Part shown: positions 1 to 9,551 of the stretch, piece by piece
Position numbering within the stretch: the stretch's first letter is position 1
How the letters are laid out: every line of letters starts with the position of its first letter
Assembly (NCBI RefSeq): GCF_027286305.1
Contig: NZ_CP114599.1
Location: 186,001-250,000 of the forward strand
Reading direction: 5' to 3'
DNA length: 64,000 nt
DNA from: Phenylobacterium sp. NIBR 498073
Lineage (GTDB): Bacteria; Pseudomonadota; Alphaproteobacteria; Caulobacterales; Caulobacteraceae
Notes under the pieces: generated by a model
What the model was told of the DNA's origin: nothing
The model's database searches: none
What the model saw: the letters and a program-made list of their open reading frames with translations, nothing else
Translations under genes and position numbers: made by a program

Positions 1-479
1 GCGACGGGCTTTCGGTGTTCATCTCCTCGGGCACGCCGATCAACCCGATCACCGGCAGGAACTGGGAGGGTACGGGGGTGACGCCCGACGTGGCGGTCCC
101 GGCCGCGCAGGCGCTTGATCGGGCTCAGCAATTGGCGCTGACCCGGCTGGTCGCCGCGCCGCTGGAGCCCGCGGTCCTGACCGAGAACCGCTGGGCGCTG
201 GAAGCGCTGTCGGCTCCCGCGCCGGAGCGCCAGAATCTGGCCCGCTACGAAGGCGGCTATGGGCCCTACCAGGCCAAGGTGGTGGACGGGCGGCTGCAAC
301 TGACGACCGGCCGGCGCCCGCCCAGCGTGCTGACGCCGCTGGACGACAAGGGCCTGTTCTTCGTCGAAGGCGCGCCTTCGCGGCGGGTCAGGTTCGACGA
401 AACGGCGCTGGTCTTCCTGTCGCCGGACGGGTCGCAAACGCGGCAACCGCGCCACGGCGCCGCAACGGGAGCAAGCTAG
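1..479 (+). CDS. S41-family peptidase (tail-specific protease-like), C-terminal fragment
   Basis: The reading frame is open from the left edge and ends at TAG 477-479, so only the C-terminus is visible. The opening residues (SSGTPINPITGRNWEGTGV, then TPDVAVPA) match the end of the S41/TSPc protease domain, where a G-x-NWEG-x-GV-x-PD motif is typical. The catalytic serine and lysine lie off-window, so activity cannot be judged. The remaining roughly 110 residues form a tail with a predicted beta-rich segment. In alphaproteobacteria these are usually exported peptidases of unknown substrate. The GTG at position 15 is internal and is not the real start. Confidence 0.7.
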   Translation, partial: DGLSVFISSGTPINPITGRNWEGTGVTPDVAVPAAQALDRAQQLALTRLVAAPLEPAVLTENRWALEALSAPAPERQNLARYEGGYGPYQAKVVDGRLQLTTGRRPPSVLTPLDDKGLFFVEGAPSRRVRFDETALVFLSPDGSQTRQPRHGAATGAS

Positions 480-576
480 GACAGCGTTCGGCGGTTGTCA
501 GGGCGCGCCGCGGCTCTATAGGTTGGCGCCCTTTCAGTCCAAGCGGGCCTTAGGGCCAAGAGGAAACGCCGCGCCT

Positions 577-2865
577 ATGAGCGACGCCGAGAAACGCACC
601 TTCACCGACGAGGAAGCGCTGAGCTTCCACAAGCACCCGACCCCCGGGAAGATCGCCATTGCGCCGACCAAGCCGATGGCCACCCAGCGGGACCTGTCGC
701 TTGCCTATTCGCCGGGCGTGGCCGTACCTGTGCTCAAGATCGCGGAAGATCCTGAGACCGCCTACGACTACACCTCCAAGGGCAACCTGGTGGCGGTGAT
801 CTCCAACGGCACCGCGATCCTCGGGCTCGGCAACCTCGGCGCCCTAGCCTCCAAGCCGGTGATGGAGGGCAAGAGCGTGCTCTTCAAGCGCTTCGCCGAC
901 GTCGACTCCATCGACATCGAGGTCAGCGCCACCGACCCCGACGAGATCATCACGGTAGTCAAGAACATCGGGATCACCTTCGGCGGCATCAACCTTGAGG
1001 ACATCAAGGCGCCGGAGTGTTTCCGCATCGAGACCGAGCTGCAGGAGCTGCTCGACATCCCGGTGTTCCATGACGACCAGCACGGCACCGCGATCATTTC
1101 GGCCGCCGGCCTGATCAACGCCTGCGCCATCACCGGCCGCGACATCTCCAAGATCAAGGTGGTGCTGAACGGCGCCGGCGCGGCCGGCATCGCCACCATC
1201 GAGCTGATCAAGGCCATGGGCGTCTCGCCCGAGAACGTCATCGCCTGCGACTCCAAGGGCGTGATCTATCGCGGCCGCCCCAACGACATGAACCAGTGGA
1301 AGAGCGCCCACGCGGTCGACACTGATGCGCGCACGCTCTCCGAGGCGCTGGACGGCGCGGACGTGTTCATCGGCCTGTCGGTCAAGGGCGCCCTGACCCC
1401 GGACATGATCAAGGCGATGGCCCCCAAGCCGATCATCTTCGCCATGGCCAACCCCGATCCGGAGATCACCCCGGAAGAGGTCTACACCGTCCGCGCGGAC
1501 GCCATCGTCGCCACCGGCCGCAGCGACTATCCCAACCAGGTCAACAACGTCCTGGGCTTCCCCTACATCTTCCGCGGCGCGATGGACGTGCGCGCTCGCC
1601 GCGTGAACATGGAGATGAAGATCGCCTGCGCCCGCGCCCTGGCCGAACTGGCCCGGGAAGACGTGCCGGACGAAGTGGCGGCCGCCTATCACGGCACCCA
1701 GCTGAAGTTCGGGCCGCAGTACATCATCCCGACCCCGTTCGACCCGCGGCTGCTCGCCTACATCCCGCCGTTCGTCGCCCAGGCGGCGATGGACACCGGC
1801 GTGGCGCGCAAGCCGATCGAGGACATGGACGCCTATCGCGCCTCGCTGGCCCAGCGGCTCGACCCGACGGCGGCCTTCCTGCAGAAGCTGCAGGGCGCGG
1901 TGCTGAAGGCGCCGAACAAGCGCATCGTCTTCGCCGAAGGCGAGGAGCCGACGGTGATCCGCGCCGCCCACGCCTTCGAGGCCGCGGGCCTGGGCCACGC
2001 CATCCTGGTCGGCCGCGACGAGCTGGTGAAGCAGAACATGATCGAGGCCGGGCTGGACCCGGCCGAAACCAAGCTCGAGATCATCAACGCCCGCGTCTCG
2101 CGGCATAATCCCGAGTTCGTGGACTTCCTCTACGAGCGGCTGTCGCGCCAGGGCTACCTGAAGCGCGACGTCCAGCGGCTGATCAACCAGGACCGCAACT
2201 CGTTCGCCGCCTCAATGGTGGCGCTGGGCTATGCCGATGGCATGGTCACCGGCGTGACCCGCTCCTACGACCAGGTGCTGGAAGAGGTGCTGCGGGTGAT
2301 CGACCCGGCCCCCGACGGCCGGGTGATGGGCATGAGCGTCGTGCTGGCCAAGGGCCACACCCTGTTCATCGCCGACACCAACGTCACCGAGATGCCCGAG
2401 GCCGAGGAACTGGTCGAGATCGCCTGCGAGGCGGCCCGCACGGTCAAGTCGCTGGGTTACGTGCCGCGCGTGGCGTTCATGTCCTATTCGACCTTCGGCA
2501 ATCCGATGGGCGTGCGCTCCGAGAAGGTGCGCGACGCGGTGGCCATGCTCGACATGATGGACGTCGACTTCGAGTACGAAGGCGAAATGCCGCCGGAGCT
2601 GGCGCTCGACCCCAGCAAGCGGGTCAACTATCCGTTCATGCGCCTGACCGGCCCGGCCAACGTGCTGATCATGCCGGCCATCCACTCGGCGGCGATCTCG
2701 ACCCAGCTGGTGCAGTCGCTCGGCGGCGCCACGGTGATCGGGCCGCTGCTGCTGGGCCTGTCGAAGTCGGTGCAGATCGCCCCGCTCTCGGCCTCGGTCT
2801 CCCGCGTTCTGCAGATGGCGACCCTGGCCGCCTACGAGCAGGACGCCATCGAGGCGCAAGGATGA
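577..2865 (+). CDS. maeB: NADP-dependent malic enzyme with phosphotransacetylase-like C-terminal domain
   Basis: Oxidative decarboxylation of malate to pyruvate with NADP, supplying NADPH and gluconeogenic carbon. The 762-residue protein has the MaeB layout: malic N-terminal domain (about 20-155, containing SYSPGVA-like and FHDDQHGTA motifs), a Rossmann domain (about 160-400, GAGAAG), then a phosphate acetyl/butyryl-transferase-like domain (about 430-755) that in this family is regulatory rather than a proven transferase. I chose the ATG at 577 because AAGAGGAA lies just upstream and the family begins near MSDAEKRTF; an upstream start at 523 in the same frame is possible but lacks family support. 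It stands alone, followed by 95 bases before the Hsp70-like gene. Confidence 0.95.
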   Translation: MSDAEKRTFTDEEALSFHKHPTPGKIAIAPTKPMATQRDLSLAYSPGVAVPVLKIAEDPETAYDYTSKGNLVAVISNGTAILGLGNLGALASKPVMEGKSVLFKRFADVDSIDIEVSATDPDEIITVVKNIGITFGGINLEDIKAPECFRIETELQELLDIPVFHDDQHGTAIISAAGLINACAITGRDISKIKVVLNGAGAAGIATIELIKAMGVSPENVIACDSKGVIYRGRPNDMNQWKSAHAVDTDARTLSEALDGADVFIGLSVKGALTPDMIKAMAPKPIIFAMANPDPEITPEEVYTVRADAIVATGRSDYPNQVNNVLGFPYIFRGAMDVRARRVNMEMKIACARALAELAREDVPDEVAAAYHGTQLKFGPQYIIPTPFDPRLLAYIPPFVAQAAMDTGVARKPIEDMDAYRASLAQRLDPTAAFLQKLQGAVLKAPNKRIVFAEGEEPTVIRAAHAFEAAGLGHAILVGRDELVKQNMIEAGLDPAETKLEIINARVSRHNPEFVDFLYERLSRQGYLKRDVQRLINQDRNSFAASMVALGYADGMVTGVTRSYDQVLEEVLRVIDPAPDGRVMGMSVVLAKGHTLFIADTNVTEMPEAEELVEIACEAARTVKSLGYVPRVAFMSYSTFGNPMGVRSEKVRDAVAMLDMMDVDFEYEGEMPPELALDPSKRVNYPFMRLTGPANVLIMPAIHSAAISTQLVQSLGGATVIGPLLLGLSKSVQIAPLSASVSRVLQMATLAAYEQDAIEAQG

Positions 2866-2960
2866 GCCTCGCGCTCAACAGCTTGAACTAACGAGCCGCC
2901 CGCTCCTCGGGGTGCGGGCGGCTTGGCCGTCCCACCCCGAACCATGAGGAGCGCAGGCCC

Positions 2961-4259
2961 ATGACCGGTCTCAGCATCGGCATCGATTTCGGCACGACCA
3001 ATACGGTCGTCGCGCTCGCAGGGGCGGACGGGCCGGCGCATCTGGTCAAGTTCCCCGCGCCGGAAAGGGAGGTCTTCGCCTTCCGCTCGGCGCTGTCGTT
3101 CTACGCCCCGCCGGACCTGCCCAACGAGCGCGAGGTCGAGGCTGGGCCGTGGGCCATCGAGGCGTATGTCGAGGACCCGCTGGAGACGCGGTTCATCCAG
3201 TCGTTCAAGAGCTTCGCGGCCTCGGAGAGCTTCACCGAGACGCAGATTATCGGCCGCCGCTACCAGTTCGAGGACCTGCTCTCGGCCTTCCTGCTGAAGC
3301 TCCGCGAGCACGCCGGCGACGACCTGGCCCAGCTGCCCAAGCGGGTGATCGTCGGGCGGCCGGTGACCTTCGCCGGCGGGGCGCCGAACGAGGACCTCGC
3401 CCTGGCCCGCTATGAGACCGGGTTCCGGCGGCTGGGCTTCGAGGAGATCCTCTATTCCTATGAGCCGGTCGGGGCGGCGTTCTTCTTCGCCCGCGAGCTG
3501 CAGGAGGACGCCACCGTGCTGGTCGGCGACTTCGGCGGCGGCACCAGCGACTTCTCGATCATCCGCTTCACCCGCGAGAACGGCGAGATCCGCTCGACCC
3601 CGCTGGGTCGCGCCGGGGTCGGCGTCGCGGGCGACGCCTTCGACTACCGGATCATCGACAACCTGGTCTCGCCGGAGCTGGGCAAGGGCTCGAGCTACAA
3701 GTCGTTCGGCAAGATCCTGCCGGTGCCGAACCGCTACTATTCGACCTTCGCGCGCTGGGACCAGCTGGCGCTGATGCGCGCTAGCCGCGACATGCGCGAG
3801 ATCCGCAAGCTGGTCCGCGAGGCGGTCGAGCCGGATAAGATCGAGCGGCTGGTCGAGGTGCTGGACGAGAACTACGGCTACCGGCTTTACCGCTCGGTGT
3901 CGGCGCTGAAGGAGGCCCTGTCGTCGCAGGAAAAAGCGCAGTTCAAGTTCGCGGCCGGCAGCATCGACATCGGCCGCGAGGTCGAGCGGGCCGAGTTCGA
4001 GGACTGGATCGCGCCGGAACTGCACCTGATCGAGGACGCGGTCGACCGGGCGATGAGCGACGCCGGGCTCAACGCCGGCGGCGTCGACCGGGTGTTCCTG
4101 ACCGGCGGCTCGTCACTGGTGCCGGCGGTGCGCGACATCTTCTACCGCCGGTTCGACGCCTCGAAGATCGAGAGCGGGTCTGAGCTGGAGTCGATCGCCT
4201 CGGGCCTGGCGCTGATGGGCCGCGAGCGCGACCTGACGAAGTGGGCGCGCGGGGCTTAG
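2961..4259 (+). CDS. Hsp70-family ATPase without substrate-binding domain (YegD-like)
   Basis: At 432 residues the protein is essentially the actin-like ATPase domain of Hsp70: phosphate-1 loop GIDFGTTNT at residues 7-15, phosphate-2 loop GDFGGGTSD near 190, and adenosine motif LTGGSSLVP near 381. The peptide-binding beta domain and helical lid of DnaK are absent, as in the E. coli YegD group, whose client and role are unclear. A good ribosome site (AGGAGCG) precedes the ATG at 2961. An intergenic repeat follows the stop. Function as an ATPase is inferred from intact nucleotide motifs; a chaperone role is not shown. Confidence 0.9.
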   Translation: MTGLSIGIDFGTTNTVVALAGADGPAHLVKFPAPEREVFAFRSALSFYAPPDLPNEREVEAGPWAIEAYVEDPLETRFIQSFKSFAASESFTETQIIGRRYQFEDLLSAFLLKLREHAGDDLAQLPKRVIVGRPVTFAGGAPNEDLALARYETGFRRLGFEEILYSYEPVGAAFFFARELQEDATVLVGDFGGGTSDFSIIRFTRENGEIRSTPLGRAGVGVAGDAFDYRIIDNLVSPELGKGSSYKSFGKILPVPNRYYSTFARWDQLALMRASRDMREIRKLVREAVEPDKIERLVEVLDENYGYRLYRSVSALKEALSSQEKAQFKFAAGSIDIGREVERAEFEDWIAPELHLIEDAVDRAMSDAGLNAGGVDRVFLTGGSSLVPAVRDIFYRRFDASKIESGSELESIASGLALMGRERDLTKWARGA

Positions 4260-4268
4260 CGGTTAGCG

Positions 4269-4406
4269 TGTCATCCCGGTTTGCGAAGCAATACCGGGAC
4301 CCATGAACACCAGATGGATCAGAACTCGGCTCGGCCTCGCCCGATCCCGCCAGCTCAGGCGCGAATGGGTCCCGGTCTTCGGCCCGTGGCCGAAACCGGG
4401 ATGACA
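4269..4406. repeat. Interspersed intergenic repeat, copy A (full length)
   Basis: Bounded by the inverted ends TGTCATCCCGG (4269-4279) and CCGGGATGACA (4396-4406), with an inner pair GGGACCCATGAACACC and GAATGGGTCCCGG. It sits between convergent genes (Hsp70-like and M16 peptidase). Similar elements occur at 9552, 14050, 17747 and 40060. The nested complementary arms could fold into a long hairpin and may help end transcription from both sides. Confidence 0.85.
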
Positions 4407-4431
4407 CCGGTGGTTGCCCCCGCTGTAAGCC

Positions 4432-7233
4432 TCACTTCCGCAAATTCACCGCGTCGAGGTCGATGTCCCTGGCCGGGACCAGCTCCAGGTTGGGGCGGCG
4501 CTGCTTGAGGCCGGCTTCGAAGGCCTTGGCGTCGCCGGCGACGATGACGCTGACGCTGCCCGGGGCGAGGTTCTTGGCGGCGAAGGCCTGGACCTCGCCG
4601 GCGGTGACCGCCTCGACCTTGCCGGTGTAGGCGGCGACTTCGCTGAGCGGCAGGTCGTAGAGGGCGAGATTGCCGAGGATGCCGGCCAGGCCGTCGGTGG
4701 TGGCCAGTTCGCGGCCGAAGCCGCCGACCAGCACCGACTTGCGGGCCTTCAGCTCATCGGCGCTGGTCGGCGCGTCGGCCAGGCGCTGGAGCTCGCCGAG
4801 CATCAGGTCGAGGACCTGCGGGGCGGACTCGTTCTTGGTCTGGGCGGCGGCGCGGAACAGGCCGGTGGTGCGCATCGCCGAGAGCCGGGAATTGGCGCCG
4901 TAGGAGAGGCCGCGCTTGATGCGGATCTCCTGATTGAGGCGGGCCGAGTAACCGCCGCCGAGCACCGAGTTGGCGACGACGCCCGGATAGTACTGGGCGT
5001 CGCCGCGGGCGATCGAGGCCTTGGCGACGGTGACCGCGGCCTGGCCGGTTCCGGGCAGGTCGATGGCGACGGCGCGCGGCGCGGCCTTGGGGGCGACGTC
5101 GGCGCGGGCCGGGGCGGCGCCGGCCGGGGCCTTCCAGTCGCCGAACGCGCCCTCGGCAAGCTTGAAGCCCTGCTCGGGGGTGATGTCGCCGGTCAGCACC
5201 AGGATGGCGTTGTCGGGCCGGAAGTACCGGCCGTGCAGCTTGGCGAGGTCCTCGGTCTTCAGCCGGACCAGCGAGGCCGGCGTGCCGGAGGCGACGTGGC
5301 CGAAGCTGGTGCCGGAGAAGATCACCGGCGAGGCGGCGAAGCCGGCCAGCTGACCCGGCGACTGATAGGCCACCGACAGGCCGTCGAGCGCCTGGACGCG
5401 CTGGCGCTCGAGCTCCTCGGCCGCGAAGGCCGGATTGCGCGCCACGTCGGCCATGATCGCCATGGCGGCGGGCAGCTTCTCGGGCATGACGTTGAGCGTG
5501 ACGGCCGAGGACTCCTGGCCGCCGCCGGAGGAGAGCACCGCGCCGAGCGCCTCGGTCTGGCTGGCGATCTCCTGCGCGCCGCGGGTCTTGGTGCCCTCGG
5601 TCAGCATGCCGGCGGTCATGCCCATGGCGCCGGCCAGCCCCTGCGGATCGGCCCAGGCGCCGGCCCGCACGGTCAGGGCGGCGGAAACCAGCGGCAGGTC
5701 GGAGGACTTGGCGACGATGACCCGCAGGCCATTGGCCAGGGTCTTCTCGGCCGGCTTGGGCAGCACCGGCTCGACCGGGGCGGCGAGCGGCGGCGGGGCC
5801 TGGCGCTGGCCCTCGGGGGCGAGGGTGACAACGGGGCCCGTGTACTTGGCCGAGGCGACGACCGGCGGCTTTTCCACGGCGTCCTTCTCGCCGGCCGGGC
5901 GGGCGCTTTCGGGCTGATAGAGGATGGTCATGCGGCCGGCGTCGGTCAGGTACTTCTGAGCCACGCGCTGCACGTCGGCGGCGGTGACCGCCTGCAGCTG
6001 CGCCAGTTCGCGGTTGGCCAGGGCCGCGTCGCCGGCCGTGCACAGGGCGTAGCCGAGCGCGAAGGCGCGGCCGTCGATGGTTTCGCGCTCGCGCAGCTTG
6101 CCGGCGATCAGCTCGTTCTTGGCCTCGCTGAGCTCGGCGTCGGTGGGCGGGGCGTCGCGCAGCTTGGCGACCTCGGCGAGCAGGGCGGCCTGGCCGTCGT
6201 CGATCGACTTGCCGCCCGAAAGGATGGCGCCCAGCATCACCAGACCCGGCTGCTGGGGCAGGGAGGCGTCGGAGAACACCTCGGTGGCGACCTGCTGGTC
6301 GTAGACCAGGCTGTTGTAGAGCCGCGAGGACTTGCCGCTGGAGAGGATGGCGTCGAGCACGGTCAGGGCCGGGGCGTCCGGGCTGGCCGCGTCGGGGGCG
6401 TGCCAGGTCATCAGGATCGCCGGCAGCGGGACGTTGGGGCCGTAGCCCTTGAAGACGGCCGGCGCGGTGCGCGGCGGTTCGACCGCGGTCACGCGCTTGA
6501 TTGGGGCGGCCGGGGTCTTCAGGCCCCCGAAGTACTTGTCGACCCAGGCGTCGAGCTGACCTTGGTCGAAGTTGCCGACCACGATCAGGGCGGCGTTGTC
6601 GGGCCGGTAATAGGCGGCGTGGAAGGCGCGCACGTCGTCGATGGTGGCGGCGTCCAGCTCCTCGATCGAGCCGATGCCGGGGCGCTTGTAGGGGTGAACC
6701 TGGTAGCTGGCCTGGGGCATGTAGAGATAGAACAGGCGACCGTAGGGCTGGCTCAGCACCGACTGGCGCAGCTCCTCCTTCACCACGTCGCGCTCGGACT
6801 TGAAGGTCGCCTCGTCGACGACCAGCGAGCCGAGGCGTTGGGCCTCGACCCACAGCAGCCGCTCCAGGTGATTGGCCGGCACGACCTCGTAGTAGTTGGT
6901 GAAGTCGTCGTAGGTGGAGGCGTTGTTGAAGCCGCCGACGTCCTCGGTCATGCGGTCGATGGTCTCCGACGGCATGTCGCGCGTGGCCTTGAACATCATG
7001 TGTTCGAAGAGGTGCGCGAATCCGGAGCGGCCGATCGGATCGTCCTTCGACCCGACGCCGTACCAGACCTGGACCGTCACGTTCGGCGTGGTGCGGTCGA
7101 CCGAGGAATAGACCTTCAGCCCGTTGGCGAGCGTGCGTTCCTGGTAGCCGATTGGCGGGACGCTGTCGGCCGCTGCGGCGGGAAGGGCGAGGCCCAGGCA
7201 GAGGGTGAGCGCGAGGGCGGCGTGACGAAGCAT
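4432..7233 (-). CDS. M16-family zinc metallopeptidase (pitrilysin/processing-peptidase type), exported
   Basis: A 933-residue exported peptidase. An N-terminal signal sequence (residues 1-22, ending AAAA-D) is followed by two M16 repeats. The first half carries the inverted zinc motif HLFEH (residues 74-78) and the downstream acidic ligand region (ERDVVKEE). The second half, starting near residue 480, lacks HxxEH (AMGMTAGMLTEG at the equivalent place), as expected for the inactive half of fused M16 enzymes. The ATG at 7233 is chosen because the signal peptide starts there with GGGAAG upstream; the open frame extends further but codes nothing plausible. Likely a periplasmic oligopeptide or processing protease; substrate unknown. 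Confidence 0.93.
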   Translation of the reverse strand: MLRHAALALTLCLGLALPAAAADSVPPIGYQERTLANGLKVYSSVDRTTPNVTVQVWYGVGSKDDPIGRSGFAHLFEHMMFKATRDMPSETIDRMTEDVGGFNNASTYDDFTNYYEVVPANHLERLLWVEAQRLGSLVVDEATFKSERDVVKEELRQSVLSQPYGRLFYLYMPQASYQVHPYKRPGIGSIEELDAATIDDVRAFHAAYYRPDNAALIVVGNFDQGQLDAWVDKYFGGLKTPAAPIKRVTAVEPPRTAPAVFKGYGPNVPLPAILMTWHAPDAASPDAPALTVLDAILSSGKSSRLYNSLVYDQQVATEVFSDASLPQQPGLVMLGAILSGGKSIDDGQAALLAEVAKLRDAPPTDAELSEAKNELIAGKLRERETIDGRAFALGYALCTAGDAALANRELAQLQAVTAADVQRVAQKYLTDAGRMTILYQPESARPAGEKDAVEKPPVVASAKYTGPVVTLAPEGQRQAPPPLAAPVEPVLPKPAEKTLANGLRVIVAKSSDLPLVSAALTVRAGAWADPQGLAGAMGMTAGMLTEGTKTRGAQEIASQTEALGAVLSSGGGQESSAVTLNVMPEKLPAAMAIMADVARNPAFAAEELERQRVQALDGLSVAYQSPGQLAGFAASPVIFSGTSFGHVASGTPASLVRLKTEDLAKLHGRYFRPDNAILVLTGDITPEQGFKLAEGAFGDWKAPAGAAPARADVAPKAAPRAVAIDLPGTGQAAVTVAKASIARGDAQYYPGVVANSVLGGGYSARLNQEIRIKRGLSYGANSRLSAMRTTGLFRAAAQTKNESAPQVLDLMLGELQRLADAPTSADELKARKSVLVGGFGRELATTDGLAGILGNLALYDLPLSEVAAYTGKVEAVTAGEVQAFAAKNLAPGSVSVIVAGDAKAFEAGLKQRRPNLELVPARDIDLDAVNLRK

Positions 7234-7339
7234 ACGGACTTCCCGGTTGGCGAGCGCGGACCCTAGCACTCGCCCCGGCCATGGGAAGCTTACGGGATTG
7301 TCATGTGGGCCTGTTGCTCCCACGCACTCCACCGCTCAA

Positions 7340-7415
7340 CCCGGCGAAAGCCGGGGCCCAAGCTGGATTTCAGCCTGCGAGGCGGCGAGGTCGCTTGGGT
7401 CCCGGCTTTCGCCGG
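7340..7415. repeat. Inverted repeat of the CCCGGCGAAAGCCGGG type
   Basis: The 5' arm CCCGGCGAAAGCCGGGGCCCA (7340-7360) is mirrored by TGGGTCCCGGCTTTCGCCGGG (7395-7415), with a spacer of about 34 bases. Each arm is itself a small hairpin. It lies between the M16 peptidase start and the oxidoreductase stop. A half copy (CCCGGCGAAGGCCGGGG) occurs at 60684-60700. It appears to be a second repeat family, distinct from the TGTCATCCCGG elements. Confidence 0.8.
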
Positions 7416-7441
7416 GACGAGCGGAATTCTAATGCCCGGCC

Positions 7442-8425
7442 CTACTCCGCCAGCTTGACCAGCATCTTGCCCGAGTTCTTGCCTTCCATCAGGCCGATCA
7501 GCGCGCTGGGGGCGTTGCCGATGCCGTCGAGGATGGTCTCCTGGTACTTGACCTTGCCCTCCTTCAGCCAGCCGGCCATGTCGCCGAGGAACTGGCCGTG
7601 CAGGTGCAGGAAGTCGGTGCCGACGAAGCCGCGCAGCATCACCCGCGAATAGATGATGTTCGACAGGTTCGAGACGCTGGAGTGGCCGGAGTTGTAGCCG
7701 GAGATGAAGCCGCAGACCGGGATCCGGCCGAGCGTGTTGATCCGGCGCAGGGCGGCCTCCAGGTGGTCGCCGCCGACATTGTCGAAATAGACGTCGATGC
7801 CCTTGGGGGTGGCTTCTTCGAGCGCCTTCCTGATCGGGGTTTCCTTGTAGTTGATCACAGCGTCGAGCCCGACCTCGTCCTTCAGCCAGGCGGCCTTGTC
7901 GGCGGCGCCGGTGGAGCCGACCACGTAGCAGCCCTTGATCTTGGCGATCTGGGCGGCGACCGAGCCCACGGCCCCGGCGGCGGTGGAGACGAACACCTGC
8001 TCGCCGTCCTTCAGCTGGCCGATGTGCAGCAGGCCGCCATAGGCGGTGAAGCCGGTCATGCCGAGCGCGTGCATGTGGACGGTGACCGGCAGGTCGGGAT
8101 CGGCGGCCAGCTTGGTCAGGCCCTTGCCGTCGGAGGTGAAGAACTCGCGGAAACCGTTGCGGTTGGAGACCAGGTCGCCGACCGCGAAGTCGGGGTTCTT
8201 CGATTGCACGACGCGGCCTAGCGCCCCACCCATCATGGCGACGTTCAGGTCCTGGCCGGCGGTCAGCCGCGGGCGCATGGCCGGGTCGACCGACATGTAG
8301 AGGTTCTCGACCAGGACTTCGCCGTCGGCGGCGTCGGGAACCTGCGTCTCGATCAGGGCGAAGTCTCCCTGGGCGGGCATGCCGCTCGGACGGGCGACGA
8401 GGTGGATTTCACGGCTCTTGGGCAT
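7442..8425 (-). CDS. NADP-dependent oxidoreductase, MDR family (CurA / prostaglandin-reductase-like)
   Basis: A 327-residue medium-chain dehydrogenase/reductase without the structural-zinc cysteine cluster, in the leukotriene-B4 dehydrogenase/CurA branch that reduces activated C=C bonds of enones with NADPH. Visible signs are the early R-P-S-G-x-P segment, the Rossmann glycine motif STAAGAVGSVAAQIAK near residue 130, and the conserved NxG-GDHLE segment. The ATG at 8425 has GGGAGG upstream. The physiological substrate cannot be inferred; the protein is annotated in many genomes simply as NADP-dependent oxidoreductase. Confidence 0.9.
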   Translation of the reverse strand: MPKSREIHLVARPSGMPAQGDFALIETQVPDAADGEVLVENLYMSVDPAMRPRLTAGQDLNVAMMGGALGRVVQSKNPDFAVGDLVSNRNGFREFFTSDGKGLTKLAADPDLPVTVHMHALGMTGFTAYGGLLHIGQLKDGEQVFVSTAAGAVGSVAAQIAKIKGCYVVGSTGAADKAAWLKDEVGLDAVINYKETPIRKALEEATPKGIDVYFDNVGGDHLEAALRRINTLGRIPVCGFISGYNSGHSSVSNLSNIIYSRVMLRGFVGTDFLHLHGQFLGDMAGWLKEGKVKYQETILDGIGNAPSALIGLMEGKNSGKMLVKLAE

Positions 8426-8536
8426 ATGGCCTCCCTTTGTCTTTGAAATGCGCCGGCCCGAAATGCAGATGGGCCGAAGAGAAGTTGTCGCCTGCCGAAC
8501 GGCGTAAGGCCAGGGCTTTCAAACAATTGTTCGAGA

Positions 8537-9520
8537 TCAGCCCTCGGGCAGCGCGTCGCCCCAGTCGAGCCGGCGGGCGACCGCGTAGGCGGCCTTGTCG
8601 CGCTTGGCGGCGAAGGCCAGCTCGGCAGCGCCCCGCGGCGTGCAGAGCTTGAGCTCGATCCCCGGCTTGCCGGCGCGCGGCGGGGCCAGCACGCGGGCGC
8701 TCGGCGCTTCGGCCGCGACGCCGGGGCGGGCGGCCAGCAGGTAGATGAACTTCTCGTCCTCGAACGGGGTCTCGGCGCCCTTGGCCAGGCGATGGTCGCG
8801 CGAGCGGGCCAGGCGCTGGCTGAAGTGGCACCAGTCGGGGGCGGCGAGCGGACAGGGCGCCTGGTGCGGGCAGGGGGCGAGGATGCTCGCGCCGGCCTCG
8901 ATCAGGGCCTGGCGGGCGGCGAGGATCCGCGCGTAGCCGGCTGGCGTGCCCGGCTCGACCAGGGCCAGGGCCCCGAGGGTCGAGGCCCAGAGCGCGGCGA
9001 TGGTCGCGGCCTGCTTGGTTTCGGGGATCTCGGCCAGGGCGTAGCTGGCGACGACGAGGTCGGCGCTGGGCCAGTCGCCCGGGGCGGTGAGGTCGGCGCG
9101 GATCCGCTCGGCGCCCTGCAGCGGCGCAGGCGCGTCGACCGCCAGCGTGGCGGCGATGTCGAGAAAGGCGCGGTTGGAGTCGAGCAAGCTGGCGGAGGCG
9201 ATCTGCGGCCAGGTCTCCAGCGCCGCCCAGCTGGCCCCGCCGGGACCGGCGCCGGCGTCCAGCAAGGAGGTCGGCGAGAAGTCGGGGGCGCGCTGGCTCA
9301 GCTCCTCGAACACCCGGCCGCAGGCGGCGAAGGTGGCCGGCAGCCGGGTGAGGACATAGGCCGTGGCGTCGGCCTGGCTGGCGACCACCGCGGCCGAGCC
9401 GCCGCCGGCGCGGTAGCGGGCCGAGATCGCGCCGGCGCGCTGCGCCATGTCCTTGCGCGAGACGCCGTCCATCAGGCGGTCGGCGGCGAGGCGGAGCTGG
9501 GGCGGCAGGTCGAACGACAT
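8537..9520 (-). CDS. Rsm22-like small-ribosomal-subunit-associated methyltransferase
   Basis: This 327-residue protein fits the Rsm22/Mettl17 family: an S-adenosylmethionine-binding segment LLDAGAGPGGASWAA near residue 88, and a C-terminal region with scattered cysteines (CPHQAPCPL, WCHFSQR) typical of its iron-sulfur or zinc site. Mitochondrial relatives assist ribosome small-subunit assembly; bacterial function is not established. The ATG at 9520 begins the conserved MSFDLPPQL sequence; a GTG at 9547 would add nine residues, and the AAGGAGG at about 9533-9539 lies between the two, so the start is slightly uncertain. Intergenic repeat B lies immediately upstream. Confidence 0.85.
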   Translation of the reverse strand: MSFDLPPQLRLAADRLMDGVSRKDMAQRAGAISARYRAGGGSAAVVASQADATAYVLTRLPATFAACGRVFEELSQRAPDFSPTSLLDAGAGPGGASWAALETWPQIASASLLDSNRAFLDIAATLAVDAPAPLQGAERIRADLTAPGDWPSADLVVASYALAEIPETKQAATIAALWASTLGALALVEPGTPAGYARILAARQALIEAGASILAPCPHQAPCPLAAPDWCHFSQRLARSRDHRLAKGAETPFEDEKFIYLLAARPGVAAEAPSARVLAPPRAGKPGIELKLCTPRGAAELAFAAKRDKAAYAVARRLDWGDALPEG

Positions 9521-9551
9521 GGGGAGGGGATTAGCCGCCTCCTTCACGAAC

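Noticed and set aside
5233..7266. Long open frame on plus strand opposite the M16 peptidase
   Set aside because: It is Gly/Arg/Val-rich with no domain; it is the antisense shadow of a well-supported gene, common in GC-rich DNA.
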